The notes under the pieces were generated by a model, which was not told the DNA's origin, ran no database searches, and was given only the letters and a program-made list of their open reading frames with translations. Source: Methylacidiphilum infernorum V4 (GTDB lineage Bacteria; Verrucomicrobiota; Verrucomicrobiia; Methylacidiphilales; Methylacidiphilaceae). Taken from it: DNA of 64,000 bases. The position numbers and the translations under genes are program-made. Each line of letters begins with the position of its first letter. Within the stretch, counting starts at the first letter, position 1. Where the stretch lies: NCBI RefSeq assembly GCF_000019665.1, contig NC_010794.1:992001-1056000 (forward strand). Reading direction: 5' to 3'. This document shows positions 1 through 9,830 of this stretch, piece by piece.

Positions 1-403
1 TTTTTGCCAGAAGCGTCTTGCCCGATCCCGTGGGCCCGACAAGCAGGATATTGGTTTTTTCGATCTCGACATCTTTTAGCTGATTCAAAGAGGAAAGATC
101 GGTCAATTCACTGCTGAAAATTCTTTTGTAATGATTGTGAACGGCGACGGATAAGACCTTTTTAGCCTTGTTTTGCCCTATGACGTAATCTTCAAGTTGT
201 GCAAAAATTTCAGCGGGCTTGGGGATCTTGGGCTTTACTCGATTTTTGACCGGTTCTTCCCGCAGTTCTCTTTCAAGGATGCTATGGCAAACTTCGACGC
301 AAGCATCGCATATGTAAACCCCGGGGCCAGATATAAGTTTGCGTACCTCAGCTTGGCTCCTTCCGCAAAACGAGCACATGGTAATGTGGACAGACCTAGC
401 CAT
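1..403 (-). CDS. clpX: ATP-dependent Clp protease ATP-binding subunit ClpX, N-terminal part
   Basis: This is the first ~134 codons of ClpX, the AAA+ unfoldase that feeds substrates to ClpP in the cytoplasm; the rest lies outside the window. The start is the ATG at 403, giving [14 protein letters not shown]. An N-terminal zinc-binding domain is visible with paired cysteines (CSFC and CDAC), followed by a conserved PxPxEIxxxLxxYVIGQ-type region and a Walker A motif (GPTGSGKT) near residue 125. It lies 12 bp downstream of clpP and is read in the same direction, the classic tig-clpP-clpX order. Identification is secure; only completeness is lacking. Confidence 0.95.
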   Translation of the reverse strand, partial: MARSVHITMCSFCGRSQAEVRKLISGPGVYICDACVEVCHSILERELREEPVKNRVKPKIPKPAEIFAQLEDYVIGQNKAKKVLSVAVHNHYKRIFSSELTDLSSLNQLKDVEIEKTNILLVGPTGSGKTLLAK

Positions 404-415
404 AATTCATTGTCT

Positions 416-1066
416 TTAATTGCCGTTGCCCATAATAATCTGTGGTTGGGGTACGGGACGAAGCATAATTTTCGTTTTCACCACTTCATCAATGATTCCG
501 TAGGCCTTTGCATCTTCTGCGGACATAAAGAAGTCCCTATCGGTATCTTTTTCTATCCTCTCTAAGGGTTGCTTGGTGTGATAGGATAGAATTTCATTCA
601 AGAGTCTCTTTGTCCTTAAGATCTCTTGGGCCTGTATACTAATATCGGAAGCTTGACCTTGGGCACCACCAAGGGGCTGATGAATCATGATGCGAGCGTT
701 GGGTAAAGCAAACCGCTTGCCTTTTGTTCCTGCGGCAAGGAGAACTGCGGCCATGCTTGCAGCTTGTCCAATGCAGTAGGTGTTGACATCACAGCTTAAA
801 AACTGCATCGTGTCGTAAATCGCCATTCCTGCCGTGACATAACCTCCCGGAGAATGGATATAGAGGTTGATGTCTTTTTTGGGATCTTCCATTTGAAGAA
901 ATAGCAACTGGGCGATGACAAGGTTGGCCATGTTGTCGTCGATGGGAGTACCGATAAAAACGATCCTGTCCTTCAGCAGCCTTGAGAATATATCGTAACC
1001 TCTTTCCCCACGTCCTGTTTGTTCGACAACCATGGGGATAACCTGTGAAATAATCGGGCTATTCAT
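416..1066 (-). CDS. clpP: ATP-dependent Clp protease proteolytic subunit
   Basis: ClpP is the barrel-forming serine peptidase partner of ClpX. The catalytic Ser sits in the GQAASMAA motif, the His in RIMIHQP and the Asp in the TDRDFFMS segment, so the triad is intact. I chose the ATG at 1066 (216 aa); a TTG at 1075 would add three residues. Either start overlaps the end of tig, so translation is probably coupled. Length is ordinary for the family. Confidence 0.96.
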   Translation of the reverse strand: MNSPIISQVIPMVVEQTGRGERGYDIFSRLLKDRIVFIGTPIDDNMANLVIAQLLFLQMEDPKKDINLYIHSPGGYVTAGMAIYDTMQFLSCDVNTYCIGQAASMAAVLLAAGTKGKRFALPNARIMIHQPLGGAQGQASDISIQAQEILRTKRLLNEILSYHTKQPLERIEKDTDRDFFMSAEDAKAYGIIDEVVKTKIMLRPVPQPQIIMGNGN

Positions 1067-2390
1067 AATCTTCAATTTTCGCTTTTTCTAAAAGAAAATC
1101 CAAAATTTTCTGAAAAAAAACTTGATTCATGAGATTGTTGATATCTTCGGAAGAAAGTTTTTTTAATAACTTCCGAGGCTCCATTCTCTCTCTGAGTGCC
1201 ATTTTGTTGATTTCCACGGATAAATCTTCTTTTGTTACCGAAATGTTTTCTTTTTTAGCTATTTCTTCAAGAATAAAATGCAACTTGGTTTTTTTCCTCG
1301 CCTGGATCAGGGATTTTTCATAAATCTCTTCTTTTTTCTCTTCAAGTATGGCTATGGGAGTTCCTTTTTCTTGGCTTTCAACTACCGCTTTTCTGAAAAT
1401 CCATTCGGCTTCTTTTTCCACTTCGGATTCTGGAAGGGGAAAATCAACAGAGGCAAGTAAATAGTCTATGATTTTAAGTTTTTGGATATTACGGGCGTGG
1501 GCCTCTTTGTTTTCTTTCAGTGATTTTTCCACTGCTTCCATGAACTGCTGTTTATCGAGACCGGAAATTTCCTTCGTCAGCTCGTCGGTGATTACGGGCA
1601 GGATTTTAGATTTTATAGCTTGAAGGCTTACCGTGTAACTGACTTCTTTCCCTCTCAAGGGCTCTAAAAACCAGTTTTGTGGGAAAACAACAGTGAATGT
1701 TTTGCTTTGACCGGCTTCCATCCCTATGAGTTGGTCTATAAAACCGGGCAAGAAAACCCCCTCTTTGATGAGGATCCATTGGTTTTCTCCTTTAGCCATG
1801 ACCCCAGCCGTAGGAACCAGTTCTAAAAGAGGCTTGTTTTCGAGGCTGCCCGAATAGCTCACTACGACGAAATCCCCGTAAGCTACGGTTCTTCCTTTTA
1901 CATCCACAAAAGAAGCCTTCGATTCCAGGATCGATTCTATAGTTTGATTGATCTCTTCAGGCTTTATCGCCACATCTCCCTTGGGGACGGGGATTGCTGT
2001 GTAGGGAGGTAATGAAAATTGGGGCTTGGTATCGACAACCACCGACAATGAAAAAGGTTCACCATGGCTGTAATGCAGAGCTTCTACTTCTATTAAATTA
2101 ACGATCTCTAAAGCATTTTCCTTAATAGCCCTCTCGTAAACGTGTTTTAAAAGATGTCTTTCTGTTTCTTTTTCAATTTCCTTTTTATACATTTTCTCAA
2201 CGATTTCTCTTGGAGCTTTACCCACCCTAAATCCTGCAATTTTAGCTTTATTCACAAAATCCCGGACTATTTTTTCCCTTTCAGGGAGGGTTTCTTCAAA
2301 AGGCATTTCGATTTTGAGCCTTTTTCTGCATCCCTCGATATTTTCAACGGCACAGCTCAAAGAATTCAACCCTGGAAAATTTTCGGTCAT
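1059..2390 (-). CDS. tig: Trigger factor, ribosome-associated chaperone / peptidyl-prolyl isomerase
   Basis: Trigger factor binds the ribosome exit tunnel and assists folding of nascent chains. The 443-residue product has the usual plan: N-terminal ribosome-binding domain with the signature region [16 protein letters not shown] (about residues 53-68), an FKBP-type PPIase domain in the middle (the [10 protein letters not shown] strand and the [15 protein letters not shown] segment), and a long helical C-terminal substrate-binding domain. A strong Shine-Dalgarno GGAGGT lies about 8 bases before the ATG at 2390. It leads the tig-clpP-clpX operon. Confidence 0.95.
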   Translation of the reverse strand: MTENFPGLNSLSCAVENIEGCRKRLKIEMPFEETLPEREKIVRDFVNKAKIAGFRVGKAPREIVEKMYKKEIEKETERHLLKHVYERAIKENALEIVNLIEVEALHYSHGEPFSLSVVVDTKPQFSLPPYTAIPVPKGDVAIKPEEINQTIESILESKASFVDVKGRTVAYGDFVVVSYSGSLENKPLLELVPTAGVMAKGENQWILIKEGVFLPGFIDQLIGMEAGQSKTFTVVFPQNWFLEPLRGKEVSYTVSLQAIKSKILPVITDELTKEISGLDKQQFMEAVEKSLKENKEAHARNIQKLKIIDYLLASVDFPLPESEVEKEAEWIFRKAVVESQEKGTPIAILEEKKEEIYEKSLIQARKKTKLHFILEEIAKKENISVTKEDLSVEINKMALRERMEPRKLLKKLSSEDINNLMNQVFFQKILDFLLEKAKIEDYE

Positions 2391-3081
2391 TCTGTCATTA
2401 CCTCCATTTATCCTTTGATCATTATAGCAAGAAAAATTGAATGTTTTCTTGCACCCCTTTTTATTGTCCCTCTGATTGCGAAAATTGGGGAACCCATTTT
2501 TATGTTCATTTGATCATTGGAATGTTCTTTACCTACACCCCTCTAATCCTTTCTCAACTTCCCCTTCCCCTTATTAGAATTAGTCAACTTCAGCTTTAGC
2601 CGACCAATAAAGCTTTATATCTCCCCAAGGACCTCTTTCTTTAGAGCAATAGCTTCCTTGCGTCCTGCAAAAACACAAGGCAGAAATCCTTGTCGGCTTC
2701 GACGGCTTCGGGGCAATGAGTCTCATCGATGATTCTTCTGGGACAGGCTTTTATTTAAAATAATAGCTTTCTTTTCTCGCTGTCCAATGAATTTCAAGCT
2801 GTTCAAAAAATTTTTCCCTTGTTAAATAAAACGCCGTTTTTTATCCATGAGCTCAAGCTAAAATCCTTCTTCAAGACCAATGCAAAGCCAACCATTACCG
2901 GATCAGCAGCTCGCGGATTACCGGTTTCTTTCCGGAGGCCTTTTGCGCTCCCTTTTAAAGCCTATGCCAGGGAGTTCTTTTTCGCAGGCTAAAAGAGTGG
3001 GAATAAGGACAGAGTGGGCAAGATCCCCTATAAAATTCGTCAATTTCAAAGAGCTATTCATACTCCATTCGTATTGTAGAA
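2391..3081. other. Intergenic region upstream of tig
   Basis: About 690 bases with no gene I can support. It separates two minus-strand genes, trxB and tig, so it holds the trxB 3' end and the tig promoter. A 73-codon plus-strand reading frame (2880-3101) has no recognisable protein features and runs into trxB antisense. No tRNA or known riboswitch was recognised. Confidence 0.5.
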
Positions 3082-4014
3082 TTAAGCCTCTATCCCTCTG
3101 AGATACCTTTCCGCATCAAGGGCGGCCATGCAACCCATTCCGGCAGCGGTAACAGCTTGCCTATAAAGGCCATCTACACAATCTCCGCAAGCGAATACAC
3201 CGGGAACAGTCGTTTTTGTGCCTTGGAAAACTTTAATCAGCTTTCTTTCGTCCATTTCTAATTTCCCTTCGAATATTTGCGTGTTAGGGACATGACCTAT
3301 GGCGACAAAGACTCCCCGGCATTCCAAGAAATTTTTGCTTCCATCTTTTAGGTTTCTTAGCCAAACACCGGTAACCTTATTTTGTTTGTGATCTAAAATT
3401 TCCTCCACGGCACTGTTCCAAATGGGTTTTATTCTTGGCTCATTAAACACTCTTTCAGCCATGATAGGAGAAGCCCTAAGGGTATCCCGACGGTGAACGA
3501 GATAAACGCTAGAGGCAAATCGAGTCAAATAAAGGGCTTCTTCGCATGCCGAATCTCCCCCGCCCACAACGACGAGAGGTTGATTCCTAAATACAGGTAA
3601 TGCCCCATCACAGGTAGCACAATAGCTTACCCCTTTGGTTTCAAGCTCTGCTTCGCCGGGAACAGAAAGCTTCCTTGGGCGGGCTCCCACGGCGATAACA
3701 ACGCTCTTTGTTTCAATCCATTCCTCGTCGATCTTCACCCTTTTTATCTTTTGAGTAAACTCCACTTCGGTAACCACCGACAAATACCGGACGCGTGTCC
3801 CAAACCGTTCGGCTTGTTTGCGCATCGCCTCCATGAGCTCCGGTCCTTGGATCCCCATGGGAAAACCGGGGTAATTTTCTACAATCGTCGTGGTCGTTAA
3901 TAAACCCCCAGGTTCGGTGCCGGTGACAAGTAGGGGAGAGAGCTTGGCACGGGCAAGATAAATTGCTGCCGTCCAACCTGCACATCCCGAACCAATGATA
4001 ATCGTTTCTTCCAT
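3082..4014 (-). CDS. trxB: Thioredoxin-disulfide reductase
   Basis: An FAD/NADPH enzyme that reduces thioredoxin. The N-terminal FAD-binding motif (IIIGSGCAGWTAAIYLAR), the redox-active CATC motif near residue 134, the NADPH-binding VVGGGDSACEEA motif and the C-terminal FAD motif (FACGDCVDG) are all in the expected order. The ATG at 4014 gives 310 aa; a TTG two codons upstream is also possible. It stands alone and is divergent from the ATP-grasp-like gene at 4164. The first FAD motif carries Cys in GSGCAG, where Pro is more usual. Confidence 0.95.
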   Translation of the reverse strand: MEETIIIGSGCAGWTAAIYLARAKLSPLLVTGTEPGGLLTTTTIVENYPGFPMGIQGPELMEAMRKQAERFGTRVRYLSVVTEVEFTQKIKRVKIDEEWIETKSVVIAVGARPRKLSVPGEAELETKGVSYCATCDGALPVFRNQPLVVVGGGDSACEEALYLTRFASSVYLVHRRDTLRASPIMAERVFNEPRIKPIWNSAVEEILDHKQNKVTGVWLRNLKDGSKNFLECRGVFVAIGHVPNTQIFEGKLEMDERKLIKVFQGTKTTVPGVFACGDCVDGLYRQAVTAAGMGCMAALDAERYLRGIEA

Positions 4015-4163
4015 AGACAAGCTTTTCTTTCTATTTATTATGAAAAAGAACTAAGAGGAGCTGTATTTTCATTACAGGAATAATTTTTTTAATAAAGCTT
4101 TTTTTAAGTTCTAATAAAATTGAAATTTTTGTTATGATTTTTAAAAAAATTTATTGACTTTGA

Positions 4164-5522
4164 TTGATCTTTCATTTGAATTTAAACTTCTCATTAAAAG
4201 ATAATGTTCCATTGAACTCCATTTTTCAAAAAGTACAGTTTATTCGGAATCATGTACCCCCTTCGGGGCTGTTTAAGGATAAAGAGTGGAGGGTAAGTCC
4301 GTTTAGTTTTGTTTTGGAAGAACGGTATGTAGAAATTCTTAACCGGCTCGGCATCTATCTGCAGAAATTCTATGAAGCGGCTGACCTTCTTTACAGGTTG
4401 AGTGTCCGAGGCAAACAACCTTCGTTTGTTTATGAGCTTTTAGATAGAGGAAAGCCTCGAGAGCTTATTGAAATCTCCCGAAGCGAAAAGCTGAAGAATG
4501 ATCTTCCACGCGTTATCCGTCCCGATCTCATTTTAACTGAGGAGGGGTTTGCTTTATGCGAGTTGGATAGCGTACCCGGAGGCATAGGATTAACTGCATG
4601 GTTACAAGAGACTTATGGGCAGTGGGGTGAATCCTTAATTGGGGGTAGGGAAGGGATGAAACAGGGCTTTAAGGCTATTTTTCCTGAAGGGGTGGTTGTC
4701 GTTTCCGAAGAGGCGATGACATACTGGCCGGAGTTTGAATACCTAGTTGGTTTAGAAAGAATGCGTCATGCTGAAAGTTATACTTTTGACTGCGAACCCG
4801 TTTACCGGTTTTTCGAATGTTTTGATTGGGAAAAATTAAGTACTCTGCGCAAGAGCTATTCGCCGGATAGATGTTCAATTACCCCTCCTTTAAAACCCTA
4901 CCTGGAAGAAAAGCTTCTTTTGGCCTTTTTTTGGTTAAAATCTTTAACAGACTTTTGGAAAAGGTATTTGAGCGAAAAGGGAATGCAGTTTTTGCGAAAG
5001 CTTATCCCTTACACATGGGTCGTCGATCCCACTCCCCTTCCTTATAATGCGGTGATTCCAGGCCTCGAAGTCCAAAGCTGGAAAGAGGTAGGGGCCTTTA
5101 GTCAATCCCAAAGAGAATTGGTGTTAAAAGTTTCCGGCTTTAGTCCTTTAGCTTGGGGTTCAAGAGGGGTTTATATCGGTTCGGATATGTCTTCTTCCGA
5201 GTGGCAGGAAAAGCTTGCCATGGCCCTAGCCGATTTTCCTCATCATCCTTGGATCATGCAAAGATTTGTCCGAGGCAAGCTCATTAAACATCCCTATGTC
5301 GAAGGACAAAAAATGGAAGAGATGATAGGCAGGACGCGTATTTCTCCTTATTACTTTGTCTATGATTCGCAGGTGCACCTCTGTGGCGTTCTTGTCACGA
5401 TCTGTCCTGCGGACAAAAAAATCATCCATGGAATGAAAGAAGCTATTCTTGTCCCCGGGGCGTTAGCTAAACCCGAGGAGAGGAAAAAAGAAGAGTGGAA
5501 TGAAGTTTTAGAAGTAAGATAA
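4164..5522 (+). CDS. ATP-grasp-like protein of unknown substrate
   Basis: A 452-residue protein with no signal peptide or membrane segment. Several stretches resemble ATP-grasp ligases: RPDLILTEEGFALCELDSVP (about residues 119-138), a strand with a likely ATP-contacting lysine (ELVLKVSGFSPLAWGSRGV), WIMQRFVRGK, and a C-terminal section ending CGVLVTICPADKKIIHG. I cannot name the substrate. The start appears to be a TTG at 4164, since no early in-frame ATG exists. It ends 10 bp before sucC, so it may be co-transcribed with sucCD. The gene is clearly protein-coding; the ATP-grasp assignment is an inference from pattern. Confidence 0.6.
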   Translation: MIFHLNLNFSLKDNVPLNSIFQKVQFIRNHVPPSGLFKDKEWRVSPFSFVLEERYVEILNRLGIYLQKFYEAADLLYRLSVRGKQPSFVYELLDRGKPRELIEISRSEKLKNDLPRVIRPDLILTEEGFALCELDSVPGGIGLTAWLQETYGQWGESLIGGREGMKQGFKAIFPEGVVVVSEEAMTYWPEFEYLVGLERMRHAESYTFDCEPVYRFFECFDWEKLSTLRKSYSPDRCSITPPLKPYLEEKLLLAFFWLKSLTDFWKRYLSEKGMQFLRKLIPYTWVVDPTPLPYNAVIPGLEVQSWKEVGAFSQSQRELVLKVSGFSPLAWGSRGVYIGSDMSSSEWQEKLAMALADFPHHPWIMQRFVRGKLIKHPYVEGQKMEEMIGRTRISPYYFVYDSQVHLCGVLVTICPADKKIIHGMKEAILVPGALAKPEERKKEEWNEVLEVR

Positions 5523-5532
5523 GGAAACCTTG

Positions 5533-6717
5533 ATGAACTTGTTAGAATACGTTGCCAAAGAGATATTAGCCAAGGAAGGAGTAGCGATACCCCGGTATGG
5601 AGTTGCGGAAACTCCCCAGGAAGCTTTTGATATCGCTATAAAGCTCAATACGACTCCACTGGTTGTCAAGGCCCAGATATCCGCTGGGGGAAGGGCAAAA
5701 GGGAAATTTGTCAACGGCTTTGAAGGTGGAGTAAAAATATGCAATAGTCCTGAAGAAGTTAAGCAAGTAGCTGAGAAAATGATTGGTGGGCTACTTGTCA
5801 CCGCCCAAACGGGTACGACCGGCCAGCCGGTGAGAAAAGTCATTGTTAGTGAATCTATAGATGTGGCCAAAGAGCTCTATCTTTCTCTGACTTATAGTTA
5901 TGCTGAAGCGGCTATACTGGCTATGGGGAGCCTTGCCGGTGGAGTTAACATTGAAAGGATCGCCCTGGAGAATCCGCAAGCTTTGGTAAAAAAATATTTT
6001 TATCCCGAAGAGCCCCTATGGGATTTTCAATTGAGGGAATTCGCCGCTCAGCTTGGTTTTAAGGGAAAGCCTCTTGTCGATTTCTCCAAGATCCTCAAAT
6101 CTCTTTTTTATGCTTTTATCAATCATGATGCTACCCTTTGCGAAATTAACCCGTTAGCCCTGGATAAAGAAAATCGTTTTTGGGCTTTGGATGCCAAGAT
6201 AACCATAGATGATAATAGCCTTTTTCGACGAAATGAGTTGCTCGGTTATCGGTTTGAGACGGTTTATGATCCTCAAGAACTGGAAGCACTGCGCTACGGG
6301 GTAAATTACGTGGGTCTGGAAGGACAGATCGGTTGCATGGTTAATGGAGCAGGGCTAGCCATGGCCACGATGGATATCCTCGAGCGTTTCGGGGGAAAAC
6401 CGGCAAATTTTCTGGATGTTGGGGGCGGGGCCGATCAAAGCCAGCTGCAAAATGCTTTTCGGGTTTTGTTATCCAATCCGAACTTAAAAGTTATTTTGAT
6501 CAATATTTTTGGCGGCATTATGCGTTGTGATCTCATTGCGGAAGCTATTGTAGAAGCGGCCAAAAATCACCCCCCTAAGGTTCCCATAATCATTAGGCTA
6601 GAAGGGACTAGGGTGGAGGAAGGAAAAAAGATACTAAAAGGGTCTGCTCTCCAATATGTTTTTGCAGGAGACCTGGAAGAAGCGGCTAAACAAGCGGTTT
6701 ATTTTCTTAAAAGGTAA
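5533..6717 (+). CDS. sucC: Succinate-CoA ligase (ADP-forming) subunit beta
   Basis: This is the ATP-grasp beta subunit of succinyl-CoA synthetase, which makes ATP or GTP from succinyl-CoA in the TCA cycle. The N-terminus (MNLLEYVAKEILAKEGV) and the nucleotide-binding VVKAQISAGGRAKGKFV are typical, as are CEINPLAL and the glycine-rich ANFLDVGGGAD and NIFGGIMRCD motifs of the CoA-ligase half. I use the ATG at 5533, preceded by AAGGAAA; an adjacent TTG at 5530 is less likely. sucD follows after 5 bp. Confidence 0.96.
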   Translation: MNLLEYVAKEILAKEGVAIPRYGVAETPQEAFDIAIKLNTTPLVVKAQISAGGRAKGKFVNGFEGGVKICNSPEEVKQVAEKMIGGLLVTAQTGTTGQPVRKVIVSESIDVAKELYLSLTYSYAEAAILAMGSLAGGVNIERIALENPQALVKKYFYPEEPLWDFQLREFAAQLGFKGKPLVDFSKILKSLFYAFINHDATLCEINPLALDKENRFWALDAKITIDDNSLFRRNELLGYRFETVYDPQELEALRYGVNYVGLEGQIGCMVNGAGLAMATMDILERFGGKPANFLDVGGGADQSQLQNAFRVLLSNPNLKVILINIFGGIMRCDLIAEAIVEAAKNHPPKVPIIIRLEGTRVEEGKKILKGSALQYVFAGDLEEAAKQAVYFLKR

Positions 6718-6722
6718 TTCCA

Positions 6723-7622
6723 ATGGCTATTTTACTTAAAAAAACAGATAGAGTGGCCGTTCAAGGCATAACAGGGAAATATGGCAGTTTTCATGCGAGG
6801 CTTTGCAGGGAATACGGAACAAAGATTACGGCGGGAGTCACTCCTGGCAAAGGAGGAGGAGTTTTTGATGAAACTATTCCCCTTTTTGATACTCTCAAGG
6901 AGGCGAAAGAAAAGACAGGTTGTAATGTTTCTCTCATTTTTGTACCCGCTCCTTTTGCGGTTGATGCAATTATGGAGGCGGTCAGCTGTCAAATGGATCT
7001 TGTTATTTGCATCACAGAAGGCATTCCCATTTTAGACATGGCTAAGATCAAAAGGAAGATTGTCCAGCAAGGAATTAAGCTTGTAGGTCCCAATTGTCCC
7101 GGGGTCATTACCCCTGGAGAATCGAAAGCGGGGATTATGCCGGGCTATATCCATAAACCGGGAAAAGTGGGAATAGTATCCCGTAGTGGCACCTTGACTT
7201 ATGAAGCGGTTTGGCAGATTACCCGCTTGGGATTAGGCCAGAGTAGCTGTGTAGGGATAGGTGGGGATCCCATTCATGGGTTATCTCTTAGAGAAGTGAT
7301 TGAAATGTTCTGGGAGGATCCCCAAACGGAAGCCGTTCTTATTATTGGGGAGATTGGAGGTGGGGAAGAACAGGAAGCGGCACAATGGATTAAGGAAAAT
7401 CCCAAGAAACCTGTAGCTGCCTTTGTTGCAGGCCTGACCGCGCCCTTGGGTAAAAGGATGGGACATGCCGGGGCGATTATTCTTGGACAATCCGGAACAG
7501 TTGCTGCTAAACTTGAAGCATTCAGGGAGGCGGGCATTAAAGTCATCCATTCTGTTTCTGAAATTGGTAAAGGAGTTGGCGAGGCGATAGACCAGTGGAA
7601 CAGAAAAAAAATGGTTTGGTAA
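6723..7622 (+). CDS. sucD: Succinate-CoA ligase subunit alpha
   Basis: The alpha subunit carries the CoA site and the phosphohistidine. The N-terminal CoA-binding region (VQGITGKYGSFHAR), GPNCPGVITP, SRSGTLTYEAV and the phosphohistidine loop GHAGAII are all visible. At 299 residues it is a normal length. It sits directly after sucC in the same operon. Confidence 0.96.
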   Translation: MAILLKKTDRVAVQGITGKYGSFHARLCREYGTKITAGVTPGKGGGVFDETIPLFDTLKEAKEKTGCNVSLIFVPAPFAVDAIMEAVSCQMDLVICITEGIPILDMAKIKRKIVQQGIKLVGPNCPGVITPGESKAGIMPGYIHKPGKVGIVSRSGTLTYEAVWQITRLGLGQSSCVGIGGDPIHGLSLREVIEMFWEDPQTEAVLIIGEIGGGEEQEAAQWIKENPKKPVAAFVAGLTAPLGKRMGHAGAIILGQSGTVAAKLEAFREAGIKVIHSVSEIGKGVGEAIDQWNRKKMVW

Positions 7623-7684
7623 CTTTACCCTTTATTGCCAACTCTCTCATAGAAGCATATGTATATAAAAAATAGAAATTAAAG

Positions 7685-9772
7685 ATGGCGCGTCCACATT
7701 CCTATCTGATTGTAGAACCCTGTCCCCTTATAAAAGGTGAAATATCGGTCCCTGGGGATAAAAGTATCAGCCATAGGGCCGTCATGCTTGCTTCTCTGGC
7801 TAGGGGAAGAAGCAAAATTCGCCATTTCCTTCCTTCGGCGGATTGCCTTTGTACGCTAAGGGCTTTTGAAGCCATGGGAGTCAGGGTGGAAAAGGAGGGT
7901 AAAACTACCCTCATTATAGAAGGGAAGGGAGGACAACTGGACCCGCCTTTTGAAGCCATTGATTGTGGAAATTCGGGAACAATGATGCGGTTGATGGCTG
8001 GAATTTTATCCGCTCAGCCTTTTTATTCCAAGCTCATAGGAGATCGATCCCTCTCCCGCAGGCCAATGAATAGAATCATTGAGCCGCTACGTTTAATGGG
8101 AGCAAAGATCCGGGCAGAGGGCAAGGAAAACACCCCTCCTCTTTTCATCGAACCCTCCACCCTTAAAGGTATAGATTATAGGCTACCCATTCCGAGCGCA
8201 CAGGTCAAATCCTGTATTCTTTTTGCCGGCCTTTTTGCCCCGGGGATCACCCGCATTATTGAACCTGTACCCAGTCGTGATCACACAGAAAGGCTTTTTG
8301 AGCAGTTTGGAGTACGCACTTTAAGAGAAGAAAATGGATGTATAGTTCTGCATGGAGGGATGAAATTGGAAGCTAGCGATGTAGATGTTCCCGGAGATTT
8401 TTCATCGGCCGCTTTTTGGATCGGAGCGGCGGCCGCTTTACCTAATTCGGAACTCCGGGTGCGCTCTGTAGGTCTAAATCCTACGCGTACAGGTCTACTT
8501 AAAATCCTGCTGAGAATGGGAGCCCACATCGAGGAATCCGTAGAATCCCATGCGAGAGGGGAGCCTATAGGGAGTCTTTGGATTCGTGGAAATAAATTAA
8601 AAGGAACGGTTATCCAAGGAGATGAGATAGTGGGAGTCATTGATGAGCTTCCTATTTTAGCCGTTATCGGAGCCTTAGCCGAAGGCATTACCGAGATAAG
8701 GAATGCCCAGGAGCTGAGGGTCAAGGAATCCGACAGGATCAAGGCCATCGTAACCAACTTGAGGGCCTTTGGAGTCGAGGTGGAAGAGCTTGTCGATGGG
8801 ATGAGAATTCAAGGAATGGAGAGCGTACAGCCCGCGCGAGTTGAAAGTTTTGGAGATCATCGTATCGCCATGGCTTTCTCTATACTGGCTCTCAAAGCCA
8901 ATAAAGCTTCAAGAATAGAGGATGTTGACTGCATTGCTACTTCCTATCCGGGATTCGAGCAAGACCTGTATGCATTAACCCAGTCTTTTTCCAAGGAGTG
9001 GATGGATGAGCCCAAGAAAATCAAGGGCTTTATCCAAGCTTTAACCAAAGCCGAGAGGGCGGAGGAGGTAAAGAAAAAAGAGATCCTCTATCCTGTCATT
9101 ACTATTGATGGCCCTACGGCCTCTGGAAAAAGTACCGTGGCCCAAAAAGTTGCCGAGGCGTTGGGATTTACCTACTTTAATACGGGAGCTCTTTACCGTT
9201 CGGTGACCTGGAGAATCTTATCCATGGGCTACGATATTCACGATGAAGAAAAGGTCGTTGAAGCCTGTAGAAAATTAAAACTCAGGTGCATTGTTCAGAA
9301 AACAGATCGTTTTTCCAGGGCCAAGATCCTCATCGATGAGAAGGAACCGGATGAAAAAACCGACCTGCGGTCAGCCGAAGTCAATGCAGCGGTTTCGATC
9401 ATCGCTTCTTATCCACGGGTTAGAGAGTGGTTGCTCCCTTTTCAAAGAGAGCTAGCCCATGAAGCTCCTTTGGTTGTCGAAGGCAGGGACATAGGCTCGG
9501 TCGTTTTTCCCGAAAGCCCCTATAAGTTTTTCCTGGATGCCCAGTTGGAGGAAAGGGAAAAAAGAAGGGAAAGACAGGGGGAAAGGGACAATGTAGAACA
9601 AAGAGATAAGTTGGATCAATCGAGGAGCTCGGCTCCACTTTGCTGTCCTGTTGATGCGGTGAAGCTAGATACCACGAAGCTGCCAATAGACAAAGTTGTG
9701 GAAAAAATTCTCGATATCCTTTGGAAAAAAGGTTTACCCGTTGCTGGATTAAAAACGGCTGCAAAAAGTTAA
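7685..9772 (+). CDS. aroA-cmk: Fused 3-phosphoshikimate 1-carboxyvinyltransferase / cytidylate kinase
   Basis: A 695-residue two-domain protein. Residues 1 to about 435 are EPSP synthase (AroA), the sixth step of the shikimate pathway: GDKSISHRAVMLASLA, DCGNSGTMMRL, the RVKESDRI motif and FGDHRIAMAFSI are all present. After a charged linker, residues from about 470 are cytidylate kinase, which phosphorylates CMP/dCMP: P-loop DGPTASGKST, GALYRSVTW, and VVEGRDIGSVVFP. There is no stop or shift between the halves, so the fusion is real in this sequence. The following plsC and the nearby rpsA match the common cmk-plsC-rpsA neighbourhood. Confidence 0.95.
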   Translation: MARPHSYLIVEPCPLIKGEISVPGDKSISHRAVMLASLARGRSKIRHFLPSADCLCTLRAFEAMGVRVEKEGKTTLIIEGKGGQLDPPFEAIDCGNSGTMMRLMAGILSAQPFYSKLIGDRSLSRRPMNRIIEPLRLMGAKIRAEGKENTPPLFIEPSTLKGIDYRLPIPSAQVKSCILFAGLFAPGITRIIEPVPSRDHTERLFEQFGVRTLREENGCIVLHGGMKLEASDVDVPGDFSSAAFWIGAAAALPNSELRVRSVGLNPTRTGLLKILLRMGAHIEESVESHARGEPIGSLWIRGNKLKGTVIQGDEIVGVIDELPILAVIGALAEGITEIRNAQELRVKESDRIKAIVTNLRAFGVEVEELVDGMRIQGMESVQPARVESFGDHRIAMAFSILALKANKASRIEDVDCIATSYPGFEQDLYALTQSFSKEWMDEPKKIKGFIQALTKAERAEEVKKKEILYPVITIDGPTASGKSTVAQKVAEALGFTYFNTGALYRSVTWRILSMGYDIHDEEKVVEACRKLKLRCIVQKTDRFSRAKILIDEKEPDEKTDLRSAEVNAAVSIIASYPRVREWLLPFQRELAHEAPLVVEGRDIGSVVFPESPYKFFLDAQLEEREKRRERQGERDNVEQRDKLDQSRSSAPLCCPVDAVKLDTTKLPIDKVVEKILDILWKKGLPVAGLKTAAKS

Positions 9773-9830
9773 TTTTTTCTGGATTTTTTTTCTTTAGCTT
9801 TCCCTATTTTTTGACAAGGGTTGTCATCTT

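Noticed and set aside
2880-3101. 73-codon plus-strand frame upstream of tig
   Set aside because: No ribosome-binding site, no recognisable composition, and it overlaps the trxB 3' end on the opposite strand.
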